Part shown: positions 16,464 through 26,237 of the stretch, in pieces
How positions within the stretch are numbered: position 1 is the first letter of the stretch
Layout of the letters: each line of letters opens with the position of its first letter
Assembly (NCBI RefSeq): GCF_012650175.1
Contig: NZ_JAAILI010000046.1
Coordinates: 18,909-82,908 of the forward strand
Source of the DNA: Sphingomonas sp. S2M10
GTDB lineage: Bacteria; Pseudomonadota; Alphaproteobacteria; Sphingomonadales; Sphingomonadaceae
Length of the DNA stretch: 64,000 nt
Direction of reading: 5' to 3'
Position numbers and translations under genes: made by a program
Notes under the pieces: generated by a model
Told to the model about the DNA's origin: nothing
What the model saw: the letters and a program-made list of their open reading frames with translations, nothing else
Database searches by the model: none

Positions 16464-17888
16464 TTGAGCGCAACACAAGAAACCACCCCCGCCAAGCCCG
16501 TCGTCACGCGCTTCGCCCCCTCGCCGACCGGCTTTCTCCACATCGGCGGGGCGCGCACCGCGCTGTTCAACCTGCTGTTCGCCCGCCACCATGGCGGCAA
16601 GTTCCTGCTGCGCATCGAGGATACCGATCGCGCCCGCTCGACCCAGCCGGCGATCGAGGCGATCCTCGACGGCCTGCGCTGGCTCGGCCTCGATTGGGAC
16701 GGCGACGAAGTCTATCAGTTCGCCCGCGCCGCCCGGCACGCCGAAGTGGCGAACGAGATGATCGCGCGGGGCGCCGCCTATCGCTGCTATCTGACCCAGG
16801 ACGAACTCGCCGCGATGCGCGCCGAGGCGGAAGCCGCCAAGAAGCCGCTGCGCATCCGCTCGCCCTGGCGCGACCGCACCGACGGCGATCTGTCCGCGCC
16901 GCATGTCGTACGCCTCAAGGCGCCGACCGAAGGCGCAGTGACGATCCGCGACCAGGTGCAAGGCGAGGTGACCGTGCAGAATGCCGAGATCGACGATCTC
17001 GTGCTGCTGCGCTCGGACGGCACGCCCACCTACATGCTCGCCGTGGTGGTCGACGACAACGACATGGGCGTGACGCACGTGATCCGCGGCGACGACCATC
17101 TCAACAACGCCTTCCGCCAGTTGCCGATCTACCGCGCGATGGGCTGGGACGAGCCGGAATATGCCCATATCCCGCTGATCCACGGCGCGGACGGCGCCAA
17201 GCTTTCCAAGCGCCACGGCGCGCTCGGCGTCGACGCCTATCGTGACGAACTCGGCCTGCTGCCCGAGGCGGTCTCCAACTATCTCCTCCGTCTCGGCTGG
17301 GGGCATGGCGACGACGAGATCATCAGCCGCCAACAGGCAATCGAATGGTTCGATCTGGCCGGCGTCGGCAAGTCACCAAGCCGGTTCGATCTGAAGAAGC
17401 TCGAGAACCTGAACGGTCATTATATCCGCCAGTCGGACGATGCGCGACTGGCCGAGCTGGTCGCCGCAAGGCTGCCGTTCGAACCCAGCGACTCGCAAGC
17501 CGACCTTCTGCGCCGCAGCATGGCAGCGCTGAAGCCGCGCGCCGCAAATCTCCTCGAACTGGCGGACGGCGCAGGCTTTCTTTTTCGCACCCGCCCACTG
17601 GAAATGGACGAGAGCGCGGCCGCTCTGCTAGAGGGCGACGCGCGCACCCTGCTCGCCCAGTTGCACGCCGCGCTTGACGGATTGGCAACGTGGGATACGG
17701 AGGCGCTCGAAGCGGCGGTACGCACCGTCGCCGATGCTGCGGGCGTGAAGCTCGGCAATCTGGCGCAGCCGCTGCGTGCGGCGTTAACCGGCCGCCGAAC
17801 TTCTCCGGGTATCTTCGATGTCCTGGCGCTGCTGGGACGCGAGGAGAGCCTCGCCCGCATCGCAGATCAGATGCGTACGCCCGCCTGA
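16464..17888 (+). CDS. gltX: Glutamyl-tRNA synthetase
   Basis: A 474-residue class I aminoacyl-tRNA synthetase that charges tRNA-Glu (and in many alphaproteobacteria tRNA-Gln). The HIGH motif appears as [20 protein letters not shown], and the KMSKS loop as [21 protein letters not shown]. The anticodon-binding helical domain is complete. The best start is TTG ([11 protein letters not shown]) after GGGAG; an ATG at 16404 in frame would overlap the divergent comEC gene and adds residues without similarity. The ATG between them is out of frame. Rare start codon use may tune expression. Confidence 0.95.
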   Translation: MSATQETTPAKPVVTRFAPSPTGFLHIGGARTALFNLLFARHHGGKFLLRIEDTDRARSTQPAIEAILDGLRWLGLDWDGDEVYQFARAARHAEVANEMIARGAAYRCYLTQDELAAMRAEAEAAKKPLRIRSPWRDRTDGDLSAPHVVRLKAPTEGAVTIRDQVQGEVTVQNAEIDDLVLLRSDGTPTYMLAVVVDDNDMGVTHVIRGDDHLNNAFRQLPIYRAMGWDEPEYAHIPLIHGADGAKLSKRHGALGVDAYRDELGLLPEAVSNYLLRLGWGHGDDEIISRQQAIEWFDLAGVGKSPSRFDLKKLENLNGHYIRQSDDARLAELVAARLPFEPSDSQADLLRRSMAALKPRAANLLELADGAGFLFRTRPLEMDESAAALLEGDARTLLAQLHAALDGLATWDTEALEAAVRTVADAAGVKLGNLAQPLRAALTGRRTSPGIFDVLALLGREESLARIADQMRTPA

Positions 17889-17915
17889 AAACGGGTCGAA
17901 GGAAAGGACGACACT

Positions 17916-19199
17916 ATGAGCGATACCGCCAAACTGCATGTTGCGGGGAAAGACGTCGAATATCCGGTCCTCAAGGGCAGCACGGGCCCGGACGTCGTCG
18001 ACATCCGCAAGCTCTATGCGCAGACCGGCGCCTTCACCTACGATCCGGGTTTCACCTCGACCGCGAGCTGCGAATCGGGCCTGACCTTCATCGACGGCGA
18101 CGAAGGCGTGCTGCTCCATCGCGGCTATCCGATCGGCCAGCTGGCCGAGCAGTCGAGCTTCATGGAAGTCTCGTACCTGCTGCTCAACGGCGAGCTGCCG
18201 ACGCAGGACGAGCTGACCAAGTTCGAGAACACGATCACTCGCCACACCATGCTGCACGAGCAGCTGGCGACCTTCTATCGCGGCTTCCGTCGCGATGCGC
18301 ACCCAATGGCGGTGATGTGCGGTGTGGCCGGCGCGCTTTCGGCCTTCTACCACGACTCGACCGACATCACCGATCCGACGCAGCGCATGATCGCGTCGCA
18401 CCGCCTGATCGCCAAGATGCCGACGATCGCCGCGATGGCGTACAAGTACAGCGTCGGCCAGCCGTTCCTCTATCCGAAGAACGACCTGAGCTACACCGGC
18501 AACTTCCTGCGCATGACCTTCGGCGTCCCGGCCGAGGAATATGAAGTGAATCCGGTGGTGGAGAAGGCGCTGGACCGCATCTTCATCCTCCATGCCGATC
18601 ACGAGCAGAACGCCTCGACCTCGACCGTGCGCCTCGCCGGTTCGTCGGGTGCCAACCCCTTCGCCTGCATCGCGGCCGGCATCGCCTGCCTGTGGGGCCC
18701 GGCGCATGGCGGCGCGAACGAAGCTGCGCTCAACATGCTGCAGGAAATCGGTCGTCCGGAGCGCATCCCCGAGTTCATCGCCCGCGCGAAGGACAAGAAC
18801 GATCCGTTCCGCCTGATGGGCTTCGGCCACCGCGTGTACAAGAACTACGATCCGCGCGCGACCGTGATGCAGAAGACCGTGCGCGAAGTGTTCGCCGCGC
18901 TCAACGTGACGGACCCGGTGTTCGAAGTCGCGCTGCAGCTCGAGGAAATGGCGCTCAAGGACGATTATTTCGTCGAGAAGAAGCTGTTCCCGAACGTCGA
19001 CTTCTACTCGGGCGTGATCCTGTCGGCGATCGGCTTCCCGACGACAATGTTCACCGCGCTGTTCGCCCTGGCCCGCACCGTCGGCTGGGTGGCGCAGTGG
19101 AACGAAATGATCTCGGACCCCGAGCAGAAGATCGGCCGTCCGCGCCAGCTCTACACCGGCCCGACGCAGCGCGACTACGTGCCCGTCAGCCAGCGCTGA
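17916..19199 (+). CDS. gltA: Citrate synthase (type II)
   Basis: A 427-residue hexameric-type citrate synthase catalysing oxaloacetate plus acetyl-CoA to citrate, entry to the TCA cycle. Catalytic residues sit in [46 protein letters not shown] (first and second histidines) and in [13 protein letters not shown]; a catalytic aspartate lies near DFYSGVI. The N-terminal beta-strand domain and the [26 protein letters not shown] segment are typical of Gram-negative type II enzymes. AAAGGA precedes the ATG. Codon use is strongly biased to C/G-ending codons, consistent with high expression. It ends at a strong hairpin terminator. Confidence 0.97.
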   Translation: MSDTAKLHVAGKDVEYPVLKGSTGPDVVDIRKLYAQTGAFTYDPGFTSTASCESGLTFIDGDEGVLLHRGYPIGQLAEQSSFMEVSYLLLNGELPTQDELTKFENTITRHTMLHEQLATFYRGFRRDAHPMAVMCGVAGALSAFYHDSTDITDPTQRMIASHRLIAKMPTIAAMAYKYSVGQPFLYPKNDLSYTGNFLRMTFGVPAEEYEVNPVVEKALDRIFILHADHEQNASTSTVRLAGSSGANPFACIAAGIACLWGPAHGGANEAALNMLQEIGRPERIPEFIARAKDKNDPFRLMGFGHRVYKNYDPRATVMQKTVREVFAALNVTDPVFEVALQLEEMALKDDYFVEKKLFPNVDFYSGVILSAIGFPTTMFTALFALARTVGWVAQWNEMISDPEQKIGRPRQLYTGPTQRDYVPVSQR

Positions 19200-19238
19200 G
19201 CCCCGGACCCGGGGCTTCGGCCCCGATCGCTATCAAGA

Positions 19239-19273
19239 AAAACGGCGCCCCGCTCTCGCGGTGGCGCCGTTTT
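19239..19273. terminator. Bidirectional intrinsic terminator after gltA
   Basis: An 11-bp perfect stem (AAAACGGCGCC / GGCGCCGTTTT) with a 13-base loop, A-rich before and T-rich after, so it can terminate from both sides. It serves gltA and, on the other strand, the small gene ending at 19338. A shorter hairpin AGCCCC/GGGGCT (19199-19216) directly follows the gltA stop. Confidence 0.85.
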
Positions 19274-19337
19274 CCGTTCCTGGCGCGAAGCGGACCAGGA
19301 CGCGGCGAGCGCCGAGCATCCGCCGCGTCGCCAGCGA

Positions 19338-19808
19338 TCAGGCCTCTTCGATTTCGGCGAGGTCCTCCTCCAGCGCCTTCATGCTGGCCTGGAACAGGAT
19401 CCACTGCTGCGCCGGCGAACCGTTGTTCGGGTACAGCCAGACCGGATTGCCGTTCTGCAGCACCCGGTTCTTGTCATCGACGACCATGCCCGGTGCGCCG
19501 ACCGACGAGATGAAGCTCTGGTTGCCGAAGAACGTCCATTTCTGCAGATCATTGGCCAGCTGACGATTGCTGACGACGAGCTGCGTCTGGGCGGCCGCGG
19601 TGGGCGCCGTCAACGCGAGCGGCGTCGGGCTGGACAGGGTGGCAACCAGGGTGATGTACTGGTTGAACATATTGATGTCCCACAGGATCTGCGCCGGATT
19701 GGTCACCATCGAACGCTGCAGGATCACGACCGACGCGCCGGCCTGCACATTCTGCACGCCGAGCACATAATTGGGGTCGAACGCATATTGAATGATCGCC
19801 TGAGTCAT
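19338..19808 (-). CDS. Small protein of unknown function with a QxW-like C-terminal motif
   Basis: A 156-residue protein starting MTQAIIQYAFDPNYVLGVQNVQAG, with a good GGAGAGGG ribosome-binding site. There is no signal peptide. Near the C-terminus, DDKNRVLQNGNPVWLYPNNGSPAQQWILFQ resembles one repeat of a ricin-type beta-trefoil lectin (the QxW motif), and the N-terminal YVLGVQNVQAGASVVI could be another, so a degenerate carbohydrate-binding trefoil is a reasonable guess. The tail KALEEDLAEIEEA is acidic and helical. The gene stands alone between gltA and an ABC exporter. An in-frame extension upstream to 20183 overlaps the exporter gene and looks spurious. Confidence 0.65.
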   Translation of the reverse strand: MTQAIIQYAFDPNYVLGVQNVQAGASVVILQRSMVTNPAQILWDINMFNQYITLVATLSSPTPLALTAPTAAAQTQLVVSNRQLANDLQKWTFFGNQSFISSVGAPGMVVDDKNRVLQNGNPVWLYPNNGSPAQQWILFQASMKALEEDLAEIEEA

Positions 19809-19974
19809 TGCCCTCTCCTTTGGATTGGAACACGGCACCATTGACGCCGCAGTGCGTGGGCGACCCTTTTCCACAGGAGCGCTGTAGCGGCATCGGCCCT
19901 GGTCTGGCGACCACGACACCCTCCGTTCCGGCGGCGATGTCGCCCAGATCGCTCTGGAGCGGAGCGTTCCCAGG

Positions 19975-21828
19975 TCAGCCGGCGGCCTGCCGCTCCACGA
20001 CCCGCAACGCCGGGCGCGGGCTGAGCCCGAACATCCGCAGCGCGGTACCGGCAACGAAGCGAGGAAACTCGCGGCGTTCGACCGGAGCGTCCAGCCCTTC
20101 GGCCTGCAGCGCCCACAGCCGCTGGAACGCACCGCCTGCGCGCAGCAGCGACAGCGGTGCCCCGTCCTCGACGATCCGGCCATGCTCGACCACGATCACG
20201 CGATCGAACCCGACCACGGTCGACAGGCGGTGGGCCACCGCCAGCACCGTGCGGTGCGCCATCAGCGCGTCGAGCGCCTGCTGCACCTCGATTTCCGAAC
20301 CCGTGTCGAGCGCCGAGGTCGCCTCGTCGAGCAGCACGATCGGCGCCTTGCTCAGGAAGGCGCGGGCGATGCCGATGCGCTGGCGCTGGCCACCCGACAG
20401 GTTAGTGCCGCGCTCGCCGACGATCGTGTCATAGCCCTTGGGCAGCAGGGCGATGAAGCCCGCGCAATGCGCCGCCTCGGCCGCCGCACGCACCTCCGCA
20501 TCGGTCGCGTCGGGACGGGCGAAGCGGATATTCTCGAGGATCGAGCGGTGGAACAGCAGCACTTCCTGCGGCACCACAGCGACCGCCTGGTGCAGGCTGT
20601 CCTGCGTCACCTGGTCGATCGGCTGTCCGTCGATCAGCAACCGGCCGCCCTGCGGATCGTGCAGGCGCTGGACGAGCTGGAGGATCGTCGACTTGCCGGC
20701 ACCCGAGGGGCCGACGATGCCGATCTTCTCGCCCGGGGCGACGGTCAGCGAAAGCTCGTGCAGCACGGGCCGATCCGGGTGGTGGCCAAAGGTGACGCCG
20801 TCGATCCGCACCTCGCCGCGCGTGGCGACCAGCGGTGCCGCATCCGGGGCATCGTCCAGCGCGTGGGGGGCGCCGACGATCTCCAGCGTCTCGCGCAGAT
20901 AGCTGAACTGCTGGCTGGTATCGATCAGCGCCATCGCCAGATCGCGCGAGCCGTTAAGCATGCGGAAGGTCATCGCGCTGACGACGACGACGTCACCCGC
21001 GGTGATGCCGCCCGCGATCCAACGCTCGACCGCCCAGACCAGCGCGGCGCCGACCAGGATCACCAGCGCAACGTCGTGGAGCACGCGGATGCGCTCGACG
21101 AACATCCAGCCGCGCTTCTGCGCCGCCGCCTCGGTCTTGAAGAAGCCGGCGAGACGCTCGGATTCGCGGCGGCGGGCGCCGAACGACTTGATCGCGGCGA
21201 TGTTGCCGACCAGGTCGACCAGCTCGCCGCCGCTCTCGCTGGCGGCGCGGGCGAAGGCCTTGTGGTATTTGTCGCCGCGCATGCCGAGGAACACCAGGCC
21301 CGTGCTCGCCGCGACGAAGATGCCGGTGATCGCCACCGCCATCCGCCAGTCGATCGCGAGGAAGATCAGCAGCGCGCCGCCGAACGCGATCAGCGGCGGC
21401 GTGATCTCCATCAGGATGCGGTGGGTGAGCGCCTGGAACGAGCCGGTCAGCGCACCGACGCGGTGCCCCAGCGAGCCGCCGCGCTGGTTCTGGAAGAAGC
21501 CGATATGGTGGCCGGTCAGATAATGGAACATGTCGAGCCGGATGCGCACGCCGCTCGCCACGGTGATGTTGCACAACAACATCGCCGCGCCGCGGACCAG
21601 CCCGTTCTCGAGCGCCACCAGGCCGACAAAGGCCGCGAGCGCGACATAGACCGCCATGTGCGACGGTGCTGCAACCGTCATCGAGTCGATCAGGAGCTTC
21701 ATCGCATATTGCACGCCCACCGCGCTGGAGGCGCCGCCCACGACGAGCAACGCCAGTAGCGCGAAGGCGAGCGGCCGTCGCGTGACATAGTGGAGCAGGA
21801 ACCGAGCCGGGCTCTTCAGAAACGGCAT
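19975..21828 (-). CDS. ABC exporter, fused permease/ATPase (type IV/MsbA-like fold)
   Basis: A 617-residue half-transporter that would work as a homodimer in the inner membrane. An N-terminal transmembrane domain of about six helices begins LALLVVGGASSAVGVQYAMKLLID. The nucleotide-binding domain has Walker A GPSGAGKST, a Q-loop in VVPQEVLLFHRSI, signature LSGGQRQRIGIARAFL, Walker B IVLLDEATSALD and the switch histidine in LAVAHRLSTV. All ATPase residues are intact. The substrate is unknown; lipid, peptide or drug export are the usual roles. The start MPFLKSPARF follows a GGGGAA site that can pair with an adjacent CCCC (21835-21845). Two perfect palindromes lie further upstream. Confidence 0.9.
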   Translation of the reverse strand: MPFLKSPARFLLHYVTRRPLAFALLALLVVGGASSAVGVQYAMKLLIDSMTVAAPSHMAVYVALAAFVGLVALENGLVRGAAMLLCNITVASGVRIRLDMFHYLTGHHIGFFQNQRGGSLGHRVGALTGSFQALTHRILMEITPPLIAFGGALLIFLAIDWRMAVAITGIFVAASTGLVFLGMRGDKYHKAFARAASESGGELVDLVGNIAAIKSFGARRRESERLAGFFKTEAAAQKRGWMFVERIRVLHDVALVILVGAALVWAVERWIAGGITAGDVVVVSAMTFRMLNGSRDLAMALIDTSQQFSYLRETLEIVGAPHALDDAPDAAPLVATRGEVRIDGVTFGHHPDRPVLHELSLTVAPGEKIGIVGPSGAGKSTILQLVQRLHDPQGGRLLIDGQPIDQVTQDSLHQAVAVVPQEVLLFHRSILENIRFARPDATDAEVRAAAEAAHCAGFIALLPKGYDTIVGERGTNLSGGQRQRIGIARAFLSKAPIVLLDEATSALDTGSEIEVQQALDALMAHRTVLAVAHRLSTVVGFDRVIVVEHGRIVEDGAPLSLLRAGGAFQRLWALQAEGLDAPVERREFPRFVAGTALRMFGLSPRPALRVVERQAAG

Positions 21829-21888
21829 GTCGTTCCCCTTCGGGGTTTTCGGGCGCTGCATTGCAACAATCATGCGCCCGAAAAGACC

Positions 21889-21925
21889 CATCCGCGGATG
21901 AACCCTTTGTGAACTTTCCGGAAAG
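21889..21925. promoter_or_regulatory. Pair of perfect 12-bp palindromes upstream of the ABC exporter
   Basis: CATCCGCGGATG (21889-21900) and CTTTCCGGAAAG (21914-21925) are both fully self-complementary and lie within 37 bases, about 60-100 bases before the exporter start. They could be operators for dimeric regulators. No promoter boxes are obvious around them. Confidence 0.35.
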
Positions 21926-21988
21926 GGAAGATAAGCGGTGGAGATGCGTCGATGAATTGCGGCCAAATCGGGGCAGGCTTGCCTTGGC

Positions 21989-23941
21989 TCAGCGATCCTC
22001 GAAGATGGCGGCTGCGCCCCCTGTCGCCGCAAGGTTCAGCGTCAGCACCGTGGCGGCGTCAACGCGGCGGCGTTCCACCTGCACCGCGTCCGGCGCAGCG
22101 CCATCGGTCCAGATCCGCGCGTCGGCACCACGGGGGCCGAGAAATGCGAGCGGAACCGTAATGCTGCGCGCCTTCTCGGCGTTCATCGCGCCGAGGTACC
22201 AGCTTCTGCCCTTACGGCGGGCGAGCACGATATATTCGCCGGTTTCACCGGCCAGGAAGCGGGTCTCGTCCCAACTCGTCGGCACCGCCTTGAGGAACTC
22301 GAACCCTGCAGGGCTCGCCGCATAGGTGTCCGGGCTGTCCGCAACCGCCGCAAGCGGCGACAGATAGACGACGTACATCGCCAGGCCGTGCGCGCGGGTG
22401 GTCTGCACCAAAGGCAGGTCGTTGCGGATCTGGAAGCGCCCCGGCGCCACGTTGCGGAAGCCGCCCGGGGTATAGTCCATCGGTCCCAGCAGGCCTCGCG
22501 TATAGGCGAGCATCACGTTGTTGCTCGCCGTCGCCCGCGCGCTCCACTTGTTGTACTCGGCGCCCATCACGCCTTCCTGCGTCACGAAATTGGGCCAGGT
22601 ACGGGTGAGCCCGCGCGGCGGGAATGCGCCGTGCAGGTCGACCATCAGGTGATGGCGCGCAGCCGCGCCCAGCAGCTTCTGGTACCAATTGACCATCCAT
22701 TGGTCGTCGCGGTCCATGAAGTCGATCTTGATGCCGGCGACGCCGAGCTTCTCGTAGAGCGCGAGGGCATCTTCCATCTGCTCGTCGAGCGCCTGCCAAT
22801 GCGCCCACAGCCACAGCCGAACCTTCTTGGTACGCGCATAATCGGCGACTTCTTGGAGATTGATCGCATCGGCCCATCTGGTGATGTCGACGCCGGGGCG
22901 TCGCACCCCACCGCCGCCGGCACCGGCGTACCAGCCCTCGTCGATCATCGTGTACGGGAAGCCGCTCTCGGCGGCGAAATCGATGAACGCCTTGGCCACC
23001 GCCGTCGTGGTGCGCTGCCCCGGGAGCTTGGCGAGGACCGGCCCGTTCCACCAGTCCCAGCTGGTCAGGCCCGGCTGGATCCAGCTGGTGTCCTCGATCC
23101 TGCTCGGCGTGGCGAGATTGGTGAGCAAGGTCGACTCGTGCAGCTTGCCCAGCTGATCGGCCAGCATCACCACGCGCCACGGGGTCACGATCGGGCTGCC
23201 GATGCGGGTGTGGACGGCGACCCGCGGATCGTCGAGCGAGGGCGAAAGCTTGATCTGCAGACCCGGCCCGCCATCGCCGCGACCGGTGAGATACATGCCG
23301 GCAAAGTCGATCAGATCCGCCTCGGCGAGCGCGAAGGCGGCCCTGCCCGTCTCACAGGCAAAGGGCAGATCGTACAGATTGTGGTCGCGCAGCCTTGTGG
23401 TGTCGACGGGATCGAACTCGCCCTCATGGCTGGAGCCGAAATGGCCTACGTTGAAGCCCCAGCATTTCCATGCCTGCGGGAAATAGAAGCCGGTCCGCTC
23501 GTAGCGGACGATCGCTGCCGCCGTTGCCGCCTGCACCGGCACCACGGTGCGGAACGCGACGCCGTCGTCATAGGCGCGAACCACCAGGTCCATCCGTCGC
23601 TTGGCGCCACCGCGCTCCTGCAGATGGATGGTCAACTGGTTGTAATGGTCGCGGCCCGCGTCGGCCTTGCCCAGCACGATCTTGTAGCGCGTGTCGGCGC
23701 TCGTCGCCTCGCTGCCGGTGATCGCCATGGCGAAGCCGAGCGCGTCGCGATCAAGGTCCAGCGCGATCGGAGACGGCGCGAGGATCATCTCCCCGCGCCG
23801 CTGGACCATGTAATTCGGCGTCCCCTGGCGATCGAGCGCGACGACGATGCGGTTGGTGCCGTTTGGCGACACCGCTTCCAGCGTCTGCCCGGCGGCCGGC
23901 GCCGCGATCAGCAGCGTGGCGGCGCCGAGCGCGCCCTTCAT
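21989..23941 (-). CDS. Glycoside hydrolase family 97 (alpha-glucosidase/alpha-galactosidase), secreted
   Basis: A 650-residue periplasmic glycosidase. Residues 1-18 are a signal peptide (ending APAAGQ). A beta-super-sandwich N-terminal domain is followed by a catalytic TIM barrel containing PYTMIDEGWYAG and GIKIDFMDRDDQWMVNWY, then a C-terminal beta-sandwich. The Asp in KIDFMDRDDQ occupies the nucleophile position of retaining GH97 members, which favours alpha-galactosidase-type activity over the inverting SusB type; this is inferred. GH97 enzymes are calcium-dependent. Its ATG overlaps the SGNH hydrolase stop (ATGA, 23938-23941), so it is the last gene of a three-gene sugar-use operon. Confidence 0.88.
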   Translation of the reverse strand: MKGALGAATLLIAAPAAGQTLEAVSPNGTNRIVVALDRQGTPNYMVQRRGEMILAPSPIALDLDRDALGFAMAITGSEATSADTRYKIVLGKADAGRDHYNQLTIHLQERGGAKRRMDLVVRAYDDGVAFRTVVPVQAATAAAIVRYERTGFYFPQAWKCWGFNVGHFGSSHEGEFDPVDTTRLRDHNLYDLPFACETGRAAFALAEADLIDFAGMYLTGRGDGGPGLQIKLSPSLDDPRVAVHTRIGSPIVTPWRVVMLADQLGKLHESTLLTNLATPSRIEDTSWIQPGLTSWDWWNGPVLAKLPGQRTTTAVAKAFIDFAAESGFPYTMIDEGWYAGAGGGGVRRPGVDITRWADAINLQEVADYARTKKVRLWLWAHWQALDEQMEDALALYEKLGVAGIKIDFMDRDDQWMVNWYQKLLGAAARHHLMVDLHGAFPPRGLTRTWPNFVTQEGVMGAEYNKWSARATASNNVMLAYTRGLLGPMDYTPGGFRNVAPGRFQIRNDLPLVQTTRAHGLAMYVVYLSPLAAVADSPDTYAASPAGFEFLKAVPTSWDETRFLAGETGEYIVLARRKGRSWYLGAMNAEKARSITVPLAFLGPRGADARIWTDGAAPDAVQVERRRVDAATVLTLNLAATGGAAAIFEDR

Positions 23942-24663
23942 GCGCCCCGCGCCTTCAGCAACGGTTCGATCACGGTCGCCATCGCGTCATAGCCCGCCTC
24001 GGTGGGGTGAACGCCATCATAGGCAAGGCCCGGCTTCATCGCGCCGTTGGCATCGCCCAGCGCCGCGGTGTAATCCACCCAGGTCAGCCGTTCGGCCTTG
24101 GCATAGCCCTGCAGCCAGGCGTTGATCTCGCGGATCGGCCCGACCACGTCGAGGCCCGGCCGCCAGGGGAAATGATCGGCCGGCGGCACCGAGGCGAGGA
24201 TCACGCCGATCCCGTTGGCCTTGGCGATCTGCGCCATCATCCGGAAATTGTCGTAGCTTTGCGCGCGCGTCATCTTGCCGGTGTTGCCGGCGATGTCGTT
24301 GGTACCCGCCATGATGTGGACGAAGCGCGGCTTCAGATGGACGACATCGGCCATCATCCGCAACACCATCTGCGGCGTCGTCTGGCCGCCGATACCGCGG
24401 CCGACCCGGCCGGGGGTGAAGAAGCCGGGGCGCTTGCTCTTCCAGCCTTCGGTGATCGAATCGCCCAGAAAGACGATGTTGACCTTTTCGCGGGCCGCCA
24501 GGATGCGGGCATTGTCCGCGGCGTAGCGGCTCAGTTCCGGGAAATCCTCGTGCAACAGGCGCTCCTTGCGCTGCTCCCAGGTCTCCTGTGTCTGCGCCTG
24601 GGCGCGGGCGACGAACGGGAGCGCGAGTGCGCCGGCAAGCAGCGAACGGCGGCGGACGGACAT
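23938..24663 (-). CDS. SGNH/GDSL-family hydrolase, exported
   Basis: A 241-residue serine esterase. The N-terminus MSVRRRSLLAGALALPFVARAQA resembles a Tat or Sec signal. SGNH blocks are IVFLGDSITEGW (Ser nucleophile and oxyanion), GRGIGGQTTPQMV, HIMAGTNDIAG (Asn) and DGVHPTEAGYDAM (Asp and His). Proteins of this type in sugar operons often remove acetyl groups from oligosaccharides, which would suit the neighbouring GH97 enzyme; that role is inference. It is translationally coupled to the GH97 gene and lies downstream of the MFS transporter gene with an 86-base gap. Confidence 0.88.
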   Translation of the reverse strand: MSVRRRSLLAGALALPFVARAQAQTQETWEQRKERLLHEDFPELSRYAADNARILAAREKVNIVFLGDSITEGWKSKRPGFFTPGRVGRGIGGQTTPQMVLRMMADVVHLKPRFVHIMAGTNDIAGNTGKMTRAQSYDNFRMMAQIAKANGIGVILASVPPADHFPWRPGLDVVGPIREINAWLQGYAKAERLTWVDYTAALGDANGAMKPGLAYDGVHPTEAGYDAMATVIEPLLKARGA

Positions 24664-24749
24664 CTCGATTCTCCCTGGGAAGGCTCTGGTCTGGAGGGCC
24701 GAGCGTGGCGCAACGCCGCGAGAGCGTCAAACCCCGCCCGGCCTCCCGG

Positions 24750-26099
24750 TCAATGCAACGAAGCGGCCCCGCCCGCGCGCACCGGGGTCGCGCGGCCGGC
24801 GGCGATCGCGAAACCGCACAGCACCACGTAGCACAGCGCCGGCACGATCAGCGCAAAGCCATAGCCGTGCAGATCGGCCACCTTGCCGACCAGCAGCGGC
24901 AGCACCGCGCCGCCGACGATGGCGGTGCAGAGCAGGCCCGAGGTCGCCTCCTCGCTCGCGCCCGAGCGCTCGAGGGTGAGCGTGAAGATCACCGGGAACA
25001 TGATCGAGTTGAACAAGCCGATCGCCAGCGCGACAAAGCCTGCGGTGACGCCGCCGACCGCGACGACATAGAGGCACATCGCCGCGGCGATCACGGCGAA
25101 CAGCGCCAGCAGCTTGTCGGCGCGGACGCGGGTGAGCAGCAGCGAGCCGAGCGCACGGCCGACCATCGCGCCGCCCCAGTAGAAGGCGACGGCCTTGCCG
25201 GCCTCCTGGAGCGAAACGCCGGGCACGCCGTCGCTGCCCATCAGCGTGCCGAGCAGCGGCACCCCGAACGGCGCATCGGACTGGCCCCAGATGCTGTTGT
25301 CGTTGAGGAACAGCGCCATCTGCGTGCCGATCGACACTTCGGCGCCGACATAGAGGAAGATGCCCATCGCGCCGAACAGCGCCCAGCGCGAGGAGAAGGC
25401 GTCGAACAGGCCGGAGGTGCCCTTGTGCGCAGGCGCGGCATCGCGGACGACGCGGCGGCTGACGAAGAAGAACAGCGCAAGCGCGAGGATCAGCCCGCAG
25501 ATCCACAGATAGGCAGTGTCGATACCCGCCAGCGCCTCCGCGCGGACCGCCGGATCGACCACCGCGCCCGACTTCACCTCGACGCCCTTGAGGAAAAGAT
25601 GCGCGCCGAGCAGCGGGGCAAGGAAGGTGCCGAAGGAATTGAAGGTCTGGCTCAGCACCAGCCGGAAATGGCTGCCCTTGGGGTCGCCCAGCGCGGCGGC
25701 GAGCGGATTGGCCGCCACCTGCAGCACGGTGATGCCGCTGGCGAGCACGAACAGCCCGAGCAGCACCAGCCAGTAATTGGCGAGATTGGCCGCGGTGAGC
25801 ATGATCAGGCACGCCGCCGCCATGGTGCACAGCGCGAGCAGGATGGACGGCACCGCCTTCAGTCGCGAGACCAGCGCTGCGGCGGGCAGCGACACCACGA
25901 AATAGGCGAAGAAGAACGCGAAGGCGCTCGCCTGTGCCTGCAGATTGGTGAGCGTGAAGATGCCCTTCACCGCCGCGACCAGCGGATCGACCAGCGAGGT
26001 GATGAACCCCCAGGCGAAGAACAGCGTTGTTACCGCGGCAAATGCCAGCGTGGTGTGCGTTGAACGTGCGGTGGCCAAGCGATCCCTCTCCTGCCCCAA
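24750..26099 (-). CDS. Sugar MFS transporter (FucP/GluP-like family)
   Basis: A 449-residue, 12-helix proton symporter of the inner membrane. The first helix segment TLFFAWGFITSLVDPLVAAVKGIFTLT and FGTFLAPLLGAHL are typical of the fucose/glucose-galactose branch (FHS family). It would import the sugar freed by the GH97 enzyme. The ATG at 26099 gives the longest form, but the TTG eight codons in (26078) has GGAGAGGG at good spacing and may be the real start. It is first gene of the leftward operon and divergent from the L,D-transpeptidase gene; the 138-base gap should hold both promoters. Confidence 0.88.
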   Translation of the reverse strand: MGQERDRLATARSTHTTLAFAAVTTLFFAWGFITSLVDPLVAAVKGIFTLTNLQAQASAFAFFFAYFVVSLPAAALVSRLKAVPSILLALCTMAAACLIMLTAANLANYWLVLLGLFVLASGITVLQVAANPLAAALGDPKGSHFRLVLSQTFNSFGTFLAPLLGAHLFLKGVEVKSGAVVDPAVRAEALAGIDTAYLWICGLILALALFFFVSRRVVRDAAPAHKGTSGLFDAFSSRWALFGAMGIFLYVGAEVSIGTQMALFLNDNSIWGQSDAPFGVPLLGTLMGSDGVPGVSLQEAGKAVAFYWGGAMVGRALGSLLLTRVRADKLLALFAVIAAAMCLYVVAVGGVTAGFVALAIGLFNSIMFPVIFTLTLERSGASEEATSGLLCTAIVGGAVLPLLVGKVADLHGYGFALIVPALCYVVLCGFAIAAGRATPVRAGGAASLH

Positions 26100-26237
26100 T
26101 GGCTTAATCGGGCGCGACGCTTCCCGACAACGTTGGCAAAAGTCAAGCAGGACCGGGTTTTCGCGCTCGCATCGTCGCGCAGGCCTCGCCTATAGGCCGA
26201 TGCGTTGATAAACGACGCGGCGAGTGGAGTATTGCGC

